Assembly (NCBI GenBank): GCA_038243605.1
Contig: JBBSQX010000002.1
Location: forward strand, 1-64,000
DNA: 64,000 nt
DNA from: Terrimesophilobacter sp038243605
Lineage (GTDB): Bacteria; Actinomycetota; Actinomycetes; Actinomycetales; Microbacteriaceae
Direction of reading: 5' to 3'
Under the pieces are notes generated by a model. That model did not search any database, was not told the origin of the DNA, and worked only from the letters and a program-made list of their open reading frames with translations. Shown piece by piece: positions 8,717 to 17,010 of the stretch (positions are counted from its first letter, which is position 1; every line of letters starts with the position of its first letter). A program made the position numbers and the translations under genes.

Positions 8717-9175
8717 TCAATGATCCTCGCGTGTGCGCGCACGAGCACGGTACTCGCGCCACGCCAACCACGCGCCGGAAGACCACAGCGCCCAGAGCAC
8801 CAACACGGGCTGGAACAGCAACCGGATTGAGCGCGCCAGGTCGGTGTTCAGGCCGAACGAATCGGTGTGGGTGACGAGCTGCGAAATGTTGCCGGGGAAG
8901 ATGGCGATGAAGAACAGGGCGACGATCCAACCGACCTGCACCCGGTAGCGGCCGAGAAGAAGAAGGGAGAGTCCCAAGACGATTTCGACGATACCGGATG
9001 CCACCACCACGAAGTCGCCATCAAGAGGTAACCAGGTGGGTACTTGGGCGAGAAAAGCTTCACGGTTGACCGTGAGGTGGCTGACCCCAGCGAGGAGCAA
9101 GAACGCGCCAAGCAACAGGCGAAAGATTGTGCGCAGAACCGTGGTGCGCATGTTCTGCGGGGCGAGGATATTCAT
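8717..9175 (-). CDS. DoxX-like small integral membrane protein
   Basis: A 152-residue protein with four predicted membrane helices and the DoxX-family opening FRLLLGAFLLLAGVSHLT, then PTWLPLDGDFVVVASGIVEI. I start at ATG 9175; a GTG at 9232 and an ATG at 9151 are alternatives. It is convergent with the metallopeptidase gene and divergent from an NADP-dependent oxidoreductase. DoxX-like proteins are often linked to redox stress, but nothing in this sequence fixes a role. Confidence 0.8.
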   Translation of the reverse strand: MNILAPQNMRTTVLRTIFRLLLGAFLLLAGVSHLTVNREAFLAQVPTWLPLDGDFVVVASGIVEIVLGLSLLLLGRYRVQVGWIVALFFIAIFPGNISQLVTHTDSFGLNTDLARSIRLLFQPVLVLWALWSSGAWLAWREYRARARTREDH

Positions 9176-9356
9176 TGGCACACTTTCGACAAACCAAATT
9201 CGAGCGAAGAAATGATGTGTCAACTTTCTCACCTTTCGGCGTCTACCGTGTGGAGATCATTTTCGTATCCCGTGTTGGTCACCGGGAACAGTGGAGACTC
9301 CACCGTTGTTGAACTGAGTGTCCACCACCACCGCCCACAAGCGAGGAGACCACACC

Positions 9357-10379
9357 ATGGCATCAGGCAACGAGACTACGCAGCCAGAATCCGATCACGC
9401 CGAATCCGATCAGGCTGAGGTCGCGCAGGTCGTGGTCGCGCAGGTCGAGACGATGCAGGCGATGGCGTATGCCTCGTACGGTGGCGTTGATGTTCTCGAA
9501 CGAATCCGTCTTCCCCTGCCGAAGGTGGCGCCGGGCTCAGTGCTCATCCGGGTGAAGGCCGCTGGCGTGAACCCGGTGGACTGGAAGATCATGTCTGGCG
9601 GGTTGGATGCGCTCATGGATGTGACATTTGCCATCGTGCCAGGCTGGGATGTTGCGGGCGTGGTGGAAGCAGTCGGCTTTGACACCCCAGAGTTTCAGGT
9701 GGGTGACGAGGTGTACTCGTACGGTAGGCGCGACACTGTGAGAGGCGGCACATGCGCCGAATTCGTTGCGCTGCCGGTGGGCATCGTGGCCCACAAGCCC
9801 GAGGAGCTGAGCTGGATGCAGGCAGCGGGCCTTCCACTTGTCGGCCTGACCGCGCTTCGCGCCCTCGATGCCGTAGATCTCACGAGTGGAGAAACCCTCC
9901 TCATCCACAACGGCTCCGGAGGGGTGGGCCGCGCCGCGATCCAAATTGCAGTGCAGGCCGGTGTTCGCGTGATCGCGACGGCGTCAGAGAAGAACCACGC
10001 CCGACTGCGCGAACTGGGCGCGGAACCGGTTAGTTACGGTGACGGGCTTGAGCAGAGGCTAAGGGACGTGGTCCCGGATGGTGTGGACGCGGTTGCCGAC
10101 TTCGCCGGGAGCGTTCTAGAAGTCACCCTTTCCGTGCTCAAGAAGGGTGGCAGGCACGCCTCCATTGCCGACAATGCGGTGCAGCAACACGGCGGCCGCT
10201 ACATCTGGGTGCGACCCGATGCCAAGGAACTAGACAGGTTGAGTGCGATGGTGCGCTCCGGCACACTCACGGTGGATGTGGGCATTACCTTCCCCATGCA
10301 AGAGCTCGCGAAAGCATACGAAGCAAGCATGTCGGGCTTCGGAGACGGCAAGATTGTGATGACCGAATTCACTGACTAG
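9357..10379 (+). CDS. NADP-dependent oxidoreductase, quinone oxidoreductase-like (MDR family)
   Basis: A 340-residue zinc-free medium-chain dehydrogenase/reductase. After a low-complexity 30-residue N-terminal extension, the core shows MAYASYGGVDVLERI, the substrate-domain PVDWKIMSG, a WDVAGVVEAVG segment, and the nucleotide site NGSGGVGRAAIQIAVQAG with no structural zinc cysteines. Such enzymes reduce quinones or enones using NADPH. The ATG at 9357 has a GAGGAG ribosome site. The extension is built from 15-bp DNA repeats (9387-9446), so the ancestral start may have been near the MQAM residues. Confidence 0.9.
   Translation: MASGNETTQPESDHAESDQAEVAQVVVAQVETMQAMAYASYGGVDVLERIRLPLPKVAPGSVLIRVKAAGVNPVDWKIMSGGLDALMDVTFAIVPGWDVAGVVEAVGFDTPEFQVGDEVYSYGRRDTVRGGTCAEFVALPVGIVAHKPEELSWMQAAGLPLVGLTALRALDAVDLTSGETLLIHNGSGGVGRAAIQIAVQAGVRVIATASEKNHARLRELGAEPVSYGDGLEQRLRDVVPDGVDAVADFAGSVLEVTLSVLKKGGRHASIADNAVQQHGGRYIWVRPDAKELDRLSAMVRSGTLTVDVGITFPMQELAKAYEASMSGFGDGKIVMTEFTD
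9387..9446 (+). repeat. 15-bp repeats in the N-terminal extension of the oxidoreductase
   Basis: Two pairs of 15-base units lie head to tail: gaatccgatcacgcc with gaatccgatcaggct, then gaggtcgcgcaggtc with gtggtcgcgcaggtc. They encode ESDHA ESDQA EVAQV VVAQV, an acidic extension before the conserved fold. Confidence 0.8.
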
Positions 10380-10504
10380 TCTTCGGGCAGGTGGTCGGCA
10401 GAGGCTCACCCGCTAACGGACAAAATCCCAACTCGAAGTGGCGCTTTCCTCGTTTGGCGCACCCGCGTATTCTGGAGCGCATCCACCTCCGCGGTGGGCG
10501 CGCG

Positions 10505-11302
10505 ATGGGATCGAAAATGCCTACATTTCGGGAACTTCACTACTCTGAATCACCCCTACTCTTGCCCAATGCTTGGGATGTAGGTTCAGCGCTAGCGTTT
10601 GCGGCCGCAGGGTTCACGGCCGTGGCGACGACAAGTTTTGGTGTGGCCGCCAGCGTCGGCACGCCCGACGGCGCTCGCACCACCAAAGTGGCAACCACAG
10701 CGTTAGCAGCGCAGATGTGCCGGCTGCCCGTTCATGTCTCTACAGACATCGAGGACGGCTACTCCGACGACCCCACAGAAGTCGCGAAATTTGTGGCCGA
10801 GCTGGTGGCCATGGGTGTCGCTGGCGCGAACCTTGAAGACAGCAAAGACGGGCATCTTCTCGATCCGAGAATTTTTGCCGCCAAGATTGCCGCCGTGAAA
10901 CACCGCTCCCCGGACGTGTTCGTCAATGCTCGTGTGGACAATTTTTGGTTTGACGAAGACGCCACGGTCGACGCGGTGCTGGCGCGCGCTGCCACCTATG
11001 CTGACGCGGGTGCGGACGGAATTTTTGTTCCAGGCCTCACCGACCCGGACGACATCCGAAGCATCACCGCAGGCACTGCGCTGCCCGTTAACGTGCTGCC
11101 GCACCCCTCGCTGACAGTGGCCGAGCTGGGAGAGTTGGGGGTGGGACGCGTCAGTTCTGGATCGCTTCCTTATCGTGCAGCAGTGGATGCTGCCGTCACC
11201 ATCGCGACTGCCCTGCGCGACGGCACGCCTGTGCCAGCGGCAACCTCGTACCCGGAGATGCAGTCCCGACTCATTGAATTCAGTCAGGAAGAATCTCGGT
11301 AG
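10505..11302 (+). CDS. Isocitrate lyase/phosphoenolpyruvate mutase family protein
   Basis: A 265-residue TIM-barrel enzyme of the PEP mutase/isocitrate lyase superfamily. Signatures include LLLPNAWDVGSALAF, TTSFGVAASVGTPDG, the metal-binding VSTDIEDGYSDDP and GANLEDSKDG. It lacks the KKCGH active-site loop of true isocitrate lyase, so it is more likely a 2-methylisocitrate-lyase-like or C-C/C-P lyase of unknown substrate. The ATG at 10505 has only a weak ribosome site, and ATG 10520 is an alternative. Its 3' end overlaps that of the convergent DUF2130 gene by 23 bases. Confidence 0.85.
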   Translation: MGSKMPTFRELHYSESPLLLPNAWDVGSALAFAAAGFTAVATTSFGVAASVGTPDGARTTKVATTALAAQMCRLPVHVSTDIEDGYSDDPTEVAKFVAELVAMGVAGANLEDSKDGHLLDPRIFAAKIAAVKHRSPDVFVNARVDNFWFDEDATVDAVLARAATYADAGADGIFVPGLTDPDDIRSITAGTALPVNVLPHPSLTVAELGELGVGRVSSGSLPYRAAVDAAVTIATALRDGTPVPAATSYPEMQSRLIEFSQEESR

Positions 11303-12620
11303 ATTCGAGTTCCGCAAACTTGGCCGCCATCGTTGGGTTCCCTCGAGTCAGCGACTTGATGGTCAGGCCGTCCGCCTTGTCATTCGCGAGTCGAAGGTTA
11401 TTTGACGACTTCAGCAAGTTCTCTTTCGTCTTCTCGAGATCTTTGATCGCCTCATCGATTCGTTTGATCGATTCCTGAAACTGGTCGGATGCGAGCGAGT
11501 AGTTCCGGGCAAAACCTTCCCTGAAAGTGCGAAGGTTGCCTTCGAACTTTGTGATGTCGACGTTTTGCTCCTGAACGCGAGCGAGTTCGGATTTGATCTG
11601 CACATTGCTGAGAGCGGCATTGCGCAAAAGAGTAATGATGGGGATAAAAAACTGAGGTCTCACAACAAACATCTTCGGGTAGCGGTGAGAAACGTCGACA
11701 ATGCCGCCGTTGTAAAGCTCGCTCTCTGGCTCAAGAAGCGAAACCATGACGGCGTACTCGCACGCCTTCTCCGTACGATCCTTGTCGAGTTCCTTGAGGA
11801 AGTCCTCGTTCTTCTTCTTTGTCGCCGTCGTATCGTTCTCGTTCTTCATCTCGAACATGATCGACATAATCTCGACGCCGGGGGTGCTCTCCTCGCGAAA
11901 GATGTAATCCCCTTTGCTTCCGGATTTCGCGTCATTGTCTTTTTCGAAATACGCGTTCGGAAAAGCGGCGGAACGCAGCCGATTGAACTCAATTTCGCAG
12001 TGCTGCTCAAGAGTCTCGCCGACCATCTTCGTTGAAAGCCGGGCCTTGAAATCTTTGTAGGAGTCGATTGTTTCGTTGAGGAGTTTGACCTCAGCACCGT
12101 GTTGTTCTTTGAGCGTCGATTCGAGCAATTTCTGCTCCGTCTCGACTGACTTCAGGTTGCGAGCCAGATCGTCACGCTCTTTCTCAAGCGAGTTGCGCGC
12201 CTCGTTCACCGCAAGCTGCTTAGCTACCTCGGTTGCCTTGAGTTCAGCTTTCAAGAGACTGATGGCGGAGTCTTTCTCCACGGCGCTCGTCGCTAACTCG
12301 TTCTTAGCGTCGTCGCGCTCCTTTTCCACGGCCTTGAGGGCGTCGTTGACCGCAAGCTGCTTCTCCATGTCGGTCGACTTGAGCTGCGACTTGAGACGCT
12401 CGATCTCAGCTTCTTGTTTCGCCGCTTCCTTTTCTAGCCCGCTCGCCATCTTGGCTTCCGCGAGCTCGATCGCTACCTTCTTCTCTTTCTCGGCGAGCTC
12501 CAGTTGGGAGCAAAGCGCACTCTCAAACTCGCGGTCACGCACCTGTTTCAGGATCTCGGCGTACCCGGCCTCGTCAATCGTGAACGCCTTATTGCAATGC
12601 GGGCAAATGATCTCATGCAT
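11280..12620 (-). CDS. DUF2130 coiled-coil protein with nuclease-like core
   Basis: A 446-residue soluble protein. It begins with a CPHC pair (residues 6-9), possibly half of a metal site, followed by a long coiled coil (about 25-200) containing two near copies of a KQLAVN...EKERDD block 44 residues apart. The DUF2130 core (about 200-360) has GD at 237-238, E250 and the FEMK at 256-259. That pattern is compatible with a PD-(D/E)XK nuclease fold, as in RmuC-like proteins. A second helical region closes the protein. The function is unestablished, and I infer a DNA-related role only from the core motif. Confidence 0.85.
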   Translation of the reverse strand: MHEIICPHCNKAFTIDEAGYAEILKQVRDREFESALCSQLELAEKEKKVAIELAEAKMASGLEKEAAKQEAEIERLKSQLKSTDMEKQLAVNDALKAVEKERDDAKNELATSAVEKDSAISLLKAELKATEVAKQLAVNEARNSLEKERDDLARNLKSVETEQKLLESTLKEQHGAEVKLLNETIDSYKDFKARLSTKMVGETLEQHCEIEFNRLRSAAFPNAYFEKDNDAKSGSKGDYIFREESTPGVEIMSIMFEMKNENDTTATKKKNEDFLKELDKDRTEKACEYAVMVSLLEPESELYNGGIVDVSHRYPKMFVVRPQFFIPIITLLRNAALSNVQIKSELARVQEQNVDITKFEGNLRTFREGFARNYSLASDQFQESIKRIDEAIKDLEKTKENLLKSSNNLRLANDKADGLTIKSLTRGNPTMAAKFAELESTEILPD

Positions 12621-12873
12621 TGAGAGGTCCTTCCATCGGATTGCCTAAGTGTGGTTCAGCAGCCTGCGAACCCAAGAAGCCCGTTCGACACACACTGTCA
12701 GGGTTCGCTCTGCCCGCTACCCCAGCACGGTAGCAGCTAGGAAAACAGTTTGTTAGGTATGCGCTAAGGGTATAGCCCGCCCCACCATCGTTTCGGGTGC
12801 CCACGGTAGTGATCGGCGAATCGATCCCTGCTGAGCTATTTACGTCAACCGTGAACGCTCGAAAGGACCCATC

Positions 12874-13770
12874 GTGACCGTACAAACTTCAGCCATAGCC
12901 GAGCCGCTGGCAGGCGGTTCTGAACGCGAAAACTTTGTCAAACGTCATCCGCTGATCAGCTTCTTCGTACTTGCAAACGTGTTGAGCTGGCTTGCGTGGT
13001 TGCCGTACGTCCTCTCCAATAACGGGCTTGGTATTTGGAATTACAGCTTTCCTGAAATTCTTGGAAGCAGCCAACTGCTCGGCGTACTACCTGGTGCTTA
13101 CCTAGGCCCGATCTTCTCAGCCTTTCTCGTGACAGCAATCTCCGACGGGAAACCCGGGCTCCGGGCGTGGGTGGGCCGCCTCATGAGGTGGAACGTAAGC
13201 TGGCGTTGGTACGTGGGGGCGATCGTGCTTCCGCCCGCAGTGCTGCTGATTGCCGGCGCCGCGTTCTCTGGTGGCAACATCCAGGCACCAAACTTTCTGG
13301 TGCTCGTCGCCTACATCCCCGGCCTGCTCCTGCAGATGGTCACGACCGGCCTAGCCGAGGAGCCCGGATGGCGCGACTTTGCCGTGCCGCGTCTGCAGAA
13401 GCGCGGTGGCCCACTGCTGGCTGTCGTCGTCCTCGGACCAATCTGGGCGATCTGGCACCTGCCACTGTTCCTGACCGAGTGGGGCGGCGGGCCCGACGTG
13501 TCATGGACAAGGCCGGCCACCTTCATCGCGTTGACTATCTTCCTCAACGTCGTCATGATCTGGGTGTTCAACCGCTCAGGTGAGAGCCTGCCGATCGTCA
13601 TGCTGGTGCACGTGGGCGTCAATAACTTTGCGTCCATCGTGTGGGGATCGGTGTTCCCGACGGAGACCGCCGAGATAGTGCAGCTCGCCCTGCTTTCCGC
13701 CGCCGCCGTTCTGGCCATCACGCTGCTGATTGCCACACGCGGCAAGCTCGGCTTCCGACCTCAAGAGTGA
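12874..13770 (+). CDS. CPBP family intramembrane glutamic endopeptidase
   Basis: A 298-residue polytopic membrane protein with the CPBP (Abi/Rce1-type) protease motifs: EEPGWR (glutamate pair plus Arg), AIWHLP carrying the second-motif His, and HVGVNN as the third. GTG 12874 has a strong AAAGGA ribosome site. The preceding 253 bases (12621-12873), divergent from the DUF2130 gene, hold no gene I can support and presumably carry both promoters. Known roles in the family range from prenyl-protein processing to bacteriocin self-immunity; nothing nearby favours one. Confidence 0.9.
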   Translation: MTVQTSAIAEPLAGGSERENFVKRHPLISFFVLANVLSWLAWLPYVLSNNGLGIWNYSFPEILGSSQLLGVLPGAYLGPIFSAFLVTAISDGKPGLRAWVGRLMRWNVSWRWYVGAIVLPPAVLLIAGAAFSGGNIQAPNFLVLVAYIPGLLLQMVTTGLAEEPGWRDFAVPRLQKRGGPLLAVVVLGPIWAIWHLPLFLTEWGGGPDVSWTRPATFIALTIFLNVVMIWVFNRSGESLPIVMLVHVGVNNFASIVWGSVFPTETAEIVQLALLSAAAVLAITLLIATRGKLGFRPQE

Positions 13771-13774
13771 CGAT

Positions 13775-13805
13775 GTGGGCCGCGGTGTCATTCATCGCGG
13801 CCCAC
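13775..13805. terminator. Hairpin between convergent genes
   Basis: A perfect 10-bp stem, gtgggccgcg (13775-13784) pairing with cgcggcccac (13796-13805), encloses an 11-base loop. It starts four bases after the stop of the CPBP gene and lies 62 bases from the end of the convergent topoisomerase gene. No U-tract follows, so it is a likely transcription stop or mRNA 3' structure usable from either side. Confidence 0.7.
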
Positions 13806-13867
13806 TTGCGGCGCACTCGCGCGGCCCGCCGCGGGATGAAGCGCGATCTGACCGCAGACCCTTGTCG

Positions 13868-14842
13868 CTACGATCTCTTCGTGAGAAGTGCGCGCAGTTG
13901 TGATTCCGCCGACTCTAAGCGGCTGCCGTCAATCGTTTCTCCCGCCGCATAAAGATCGAGTACACGAGGGTCGACGTAACTCTTTCGCGCGATAGCGGGA
14001 GTATTGCCGAGAATCTCTGCAGCCTTCTCCATCGCCTCTCTCACCGCGCGTGCCTGATCGCGCTTACTCGTCGCCGGCCCATGGGATGCGAGACTTCGTG
14101 CGGCGGCAATGGTGCCGCGGAGGGAGCGAAAGTCCTTCGCGGTGAACTCACCATGGGTGCGTTCTCGCACATAGGCGTTGATGTCAGAGGCGCTGACCGA
14201 ATGTTCCAACCCGCCAGCGCTCCATGACAGTAGAAGTTTTTCTTTGCCCCGGCGAACGCGGCCGCGCACAAAGTCGGCGAGATCGGGGTCAGTAATCTCG
14301 CTTTCCCAGAGTTGACCACTCTTCGCGGGAAAGCACAACGTGACGGTGTTCTTCTTCACGCTCACGTGATCGCACAGAAGAGTGGAAAGCCCGTGGCTTC
14401 CGTTCGCCTCCACATATCGTTCGCTGCCGATGCGAAGCGAACCGGTGTCGAGCATACGAAAGGCGGCGGCAAGAGTGCGCAGGCGCATGTCGTCGCTTTC
14501 GCGCAGGGTTCGCGTCACCACAGCTCGAGCGGCGGGCAGCGACGCGGCCAGAGCGAGCACCCTGTCGAACTTTTCACGATCATGACGTGCTCGCCACACA
14601 GGATGGTAAATGTACTGGCGTCGGCCGGCGGCATCCATTCCCGTGGCCAGAATGTGCCCGTTGGGGAACGGAGATATCCAGACCTCAGTCCACGCAGGTG
14701 GAATGGCGCGAGCCTTGAATTGCGCACGCAACTCGCTGTCGCCCACTGTGTTGCCAGAATCGTCACGATAGCTAAAGCCTTTACCGGAACGGATGCGGCG
14801 AAAGCCCCTCGACGACGGGTCGCTGCGTCGCAGTCTCACCAC
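13868..14842 (-). CDS. DNA topoisomerase IB (poxvirus type)
   Basis: A 324-residue type IB topoisomerase of the small bacterial/poxviral class. The N-terminal domain contains WTEVWISPFPNGHILATG and the QYIYHPVWRARHDREKF stretch. The catalytic domain has KDFRSLRGT (residues 236-244) and the nucleophile Tyr289 within KSYVDPRV near the C-terminus. It relaxes supercoils through a 3'-phosphotyrosyl intermediate and needs no ATP. GTG 14842 follows a clear AAAGGA ribosome site. The length is normal for the family. Confidence 0.94.
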   Translation of the reverse strand: MVRLRRSDPSSRGFRRIRSGKGFSYRDDSGNTVGDSELRAQFKARAIPPAWTEVWISPFPNGHILATGMDAAGRRQYIYHPVWRARHDREKFDRVLALAASLPAARAVVTRTLRESDDMRLRTLAAAFRMLDTGSLRIGSERYVEANGSHGLSTLLCDHVSVKKNTVTLCFPAKSGQLWESEITDPDLADFVRGRVRRGKEKLLLSWSAGGLEHSVSASDINAYVRERTHGEFTAKDFRSLRGTIAAARSLASHGPATSKRDQARAVREAMEKAAEILGNTPAIARKSYVDPRVLDLYAAGETIDGSRLESAESQLRALLTKRS

Positions 14843-14958
14843 AATGGGTCCTTTCCCGAGTGCTCGACTATTGCCTCAACGAGGCGACCTGGCGATGATC
14901 ATGCACACCAGTGGCCCGCATAGCTCTCATTATCTGCCCGGAATCGGGGATTGGGTTA

Positions 14959-15432
14959 GTGGATTTGAGATCTCGGCCTCCCGCCAAATTGGTGGAGGGG
15001 CAGAATCCCGAGGCGCGGTCCGAACGCATTGTCGTGCGCCTCAGCGGCCGGATCATTGCCGACACCACCGATGCCGTGCGGGTTCTGGAGACGAGTCATC
15101 CGCCCGTCTACTACCTGCCGATGGACGCGTTTCCCGTGGGGGTTCTCGTGCCAGTGGAGGGCACCAGCTTTTGCGAGTTCAAGGGGCAGGCGCACTATTT
15201 TGACCTGCTTGCTGGGGGAGTCGTCGCCGCCCGTGCTGGCTGGGTTTACCCGGAACCTACCCGTGGTTTCGAAGCGTTGAGCAGCCGCGTCGCTCTCTAC
15301 CCGGGCCGGATGGACTCCTGCGAGATCGATGGCGAGCGGGTGACCTCCCAGGTGGGGGATTTCTACGGCGGGTGGATCACCTCCCATATCGTTGGCCCCT
15401 TCAAGGGCGCACCCGGCACGTCTAGCTGGTGA
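14959..15432 (+). CDS. DUF427 domain protein
   Basis: A protein of about 157 residues whose centre matches the DUF427 (NTP-transferase-like, single-domain beta) family: a strand with LSGRIIADT, then VYYLPMDAFP, a GQAHYFD segment and WVYPEPTRGFEAL, ending in GDFYGGW. The frame is open upstream to GTG 14911, and I favour GTG 14959 because family homology begins soon after. Function unknown. The last codons run into a 15-bp repeat tract. Confidence 0.8.
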   Translation: MDLRSRPPAKLVEGQNPEARSERIVVRLSGRIIADTTDAVRVLETSHPPVYYLPMDAFPVGVLVPVEGTSFCEFKGQAHYFDLLAGGVVAARAGWVYPEPTRGFEALSSRVALYPGRMDSCEIDGERVTSQVGDFYGGWITSHIVGPFKGAPGTSSW

Positions 15433-15483
15433 GCGCTGAGCTGGTGAGCGCTGGATAGGCGAGCACTGGCTTGGTGAATGCTG
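15424..15483 (+). repeat. 15-bp tandem repeat, four units, at the end of the DUF427 gene
   Basis: Two identical units agctggtgagcgctg (15424-15438 and 15439-15453) are followed by two diverged units (15454-15483). The stop codon of the DUF427 gene lies inside the first unit, so the array is mostly intergenic, upstream of thrE. Confidence 0.85.
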
Positions 15484-15533
15484 AGATGAACCCCGCACAG
15501 GATCAGCTGTCTCCGAGCCCGTAGCCTAGAGGG

Positions 15534-16982
15534 GTGAGTGACGGCAAAAAGTACCCACTGCGATCCCTTCGCCAGCGCCTTGGTCGGTCTTTTGCCAACC
15601 TCGCTGGCGGCGCGATCCGGAGTTCTGGCCCGCCGACTCAGATCATTTCCATGCCCGGTAGCGACCAGGAGCTGACGCAGCGACACGCGCGATTAGTCAT
15701 CGACCTGTGCTTGCGTGCGGGGGAGGCGATGCTCTCCACGGGGGCTTCCGCGGCTGACGTTGTCGCCACAGTATTGCGCATCAGCACCGCCTACGGCATC
15801 AGTGGAATGCAAGTGGACATCACCTTCACTTCTATCACCGTGTCGATGCATCGCGGGTTAAATGAGGATCCAATTTCGGTGATGCGGATTGTGCGCGTGC
15901 GCACCACCGATTACACACGCCTACAAAACGTGTATTGGCTTATCGATGAGATCACCGGCCCCGGCAGCGCAGTGACGGTGAATGACGCCAGGGGGCAGCT
16001 CAGCTCGATCTTGACAAGCCCACGCCCATACCGCCGTTGGGTAGTGACAGCGGGCAAGGCCATTCTTGCTGGGGGCGTCGTTGTGTTGTTTGACGTGAGC
16101 TTCGTGCTCGTCTTAGTCGCCGCTATCACCGCCGTTATTTCGGACATCATTGCGCGCAAACTCGGCAAATGGTCGGTTCCAGATTTTTTCACCCAGATGA
16201 CCGTCGCGGCAGTAACGACGGGGATTGCGGTGTTCATCTTCTGGTTGAGTTCTGTTGGAATCGAGATACCGGGAACGAACCATCCGACCGTCATCGTGAT
16301 CTCGGGCATCGTGATGCTGCTCTCAGGGATCGGGCTCACGTCGTCAGCCCGTGACGCGATTGACGGCTACTACGTGACGGCCACAGCCCGCGGCATGGAA
16401 GTGGTCATGCTCACCCTTGGTCTCGCCGTGGGAATTTCGATCGTGGTGGGCGTTGCCTTGCGCATGGGAATACCGATCACCGTTGCCACCTCACTTGGTG
16501 AGGGCATCAGCCTGGTGCCCCGGATGGCGGGCTCTGCTCTCATCGGTGCCGGTTTCGCGCTCACGTCGTATATGCGGCTGCGTCTGATACCGCTCATGGC
16601 AATGGCGGCGGCTCTCGTTTTTGCCGTGTACGCGGTGGTGCTGCCAGCGACAACTCAGCCAGGCTTGGCACCCGCGATTGCCGGGGTAGTTGCCGGCATA
16701 ATCGGCTACCTCACCTACCGCTGGCTCAGAGTGCCGGAAGGCGCGACGAACATGGCCGGCATCATTCCGTTGATCCCGGGGCTTGCCGTGTATCAGTCGC
16801 TCTACGCGTTCATGGGCTCTGAGTTCGGGGTGAGCGACGCCTTGCCCGCCATGGTGTTGGCGCTGGCGACCGGCATAGGGCTGGCGGCCGGCACCGCGAT
16901 CGGGGGCTTTGTCGCTCGACGCATCTTCGGCTTTGACCGATCGGCCATCCTCGCCGTTCGACGCGCGCGACCGTCTCGCTAG
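15534..16982 (+). CDS. thrE: Threonine/serine exporter ThrE-like
   Basis: A 482-residue protein with the ThrE architecture. An N-terminal cytosolic domain (about residues 40-170) contains RLVIDLCLRAGEAMLSTGASAADV, and it is followed by about ten membrane helices split between the ThrE N-half and the ThrB-like (DUF3815) C-half, including the NMAGIIPLIPGLAVYQS motif. In Corynebacterium ThrE exports threonine and serine using proton motive force. GTG 15534 is the only start that keeps the full amphipathic N-terminus. It ends 28 bases from the convergent dGTPase gene. Confidence 0.92.
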   Translation: MSDGKKYPLRSLRQRLGRSFANLAGGAIRSSGPPTQIISMPGSDQELTQRHARLVIDLCLRAGEAMLSTGASAADVVATVLRISTAYGISGMQVDITFTSITVSMHRGLNEDPISVMRIVRVRTTDYTRLQNVYWLIDEITGPGSAVTVNDARGQLSSILTSPRPYRRWVVTAGKAILAGGVVVLFDVSFVLVLVAAITAVISDIIARKLGKWSVPDFFTQMTVAAVTTGIAVFIFWLSSVGIEIPGTNHPTVIVISGIVMLLSGIGLTSSARDAIDGYYVTATARGMEVVMLTLGLAVGISIVVGVALRMGIPITVATSLGEGISLVPRMAGSALIGAGFALTSYMRLRLIPLMAMAAALVFAVYAVVLPATTQPGLAPAIAGVVAGIIGYLTYRWLRVPEGATNMAGIIPLIPGLAVYQSLYAFMGSEFGVSDALPAMVLALATGIGLAAGTAIGGFVARRIFGFDRSAILAVRRARPSR

Positions 16983-17010
16983 GTTGGAGCTCGACGCGTA
17001 GTACCGCACG

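Noticed and set aside
12076..12648. Serine- and leucine-rich frame opposite the DUF2130 gene
   Set aside because: It mirrors the Glu/Lys-rich coiled coil codons of the real gene.
12874..13770. Bacteriocin immunity role for the CPBP protease
   Set aside because: No bacteriocin precursor or export gene lies next to it.
14956..15498. Long minus-strand frame opposite the DUF427 gene, with a repeated Ser-Pro-Gln pattern
   Set aside because: It is the mirror of the real plus-strand gene, and the pattern comes from the 15-bp repeat array read backwards.
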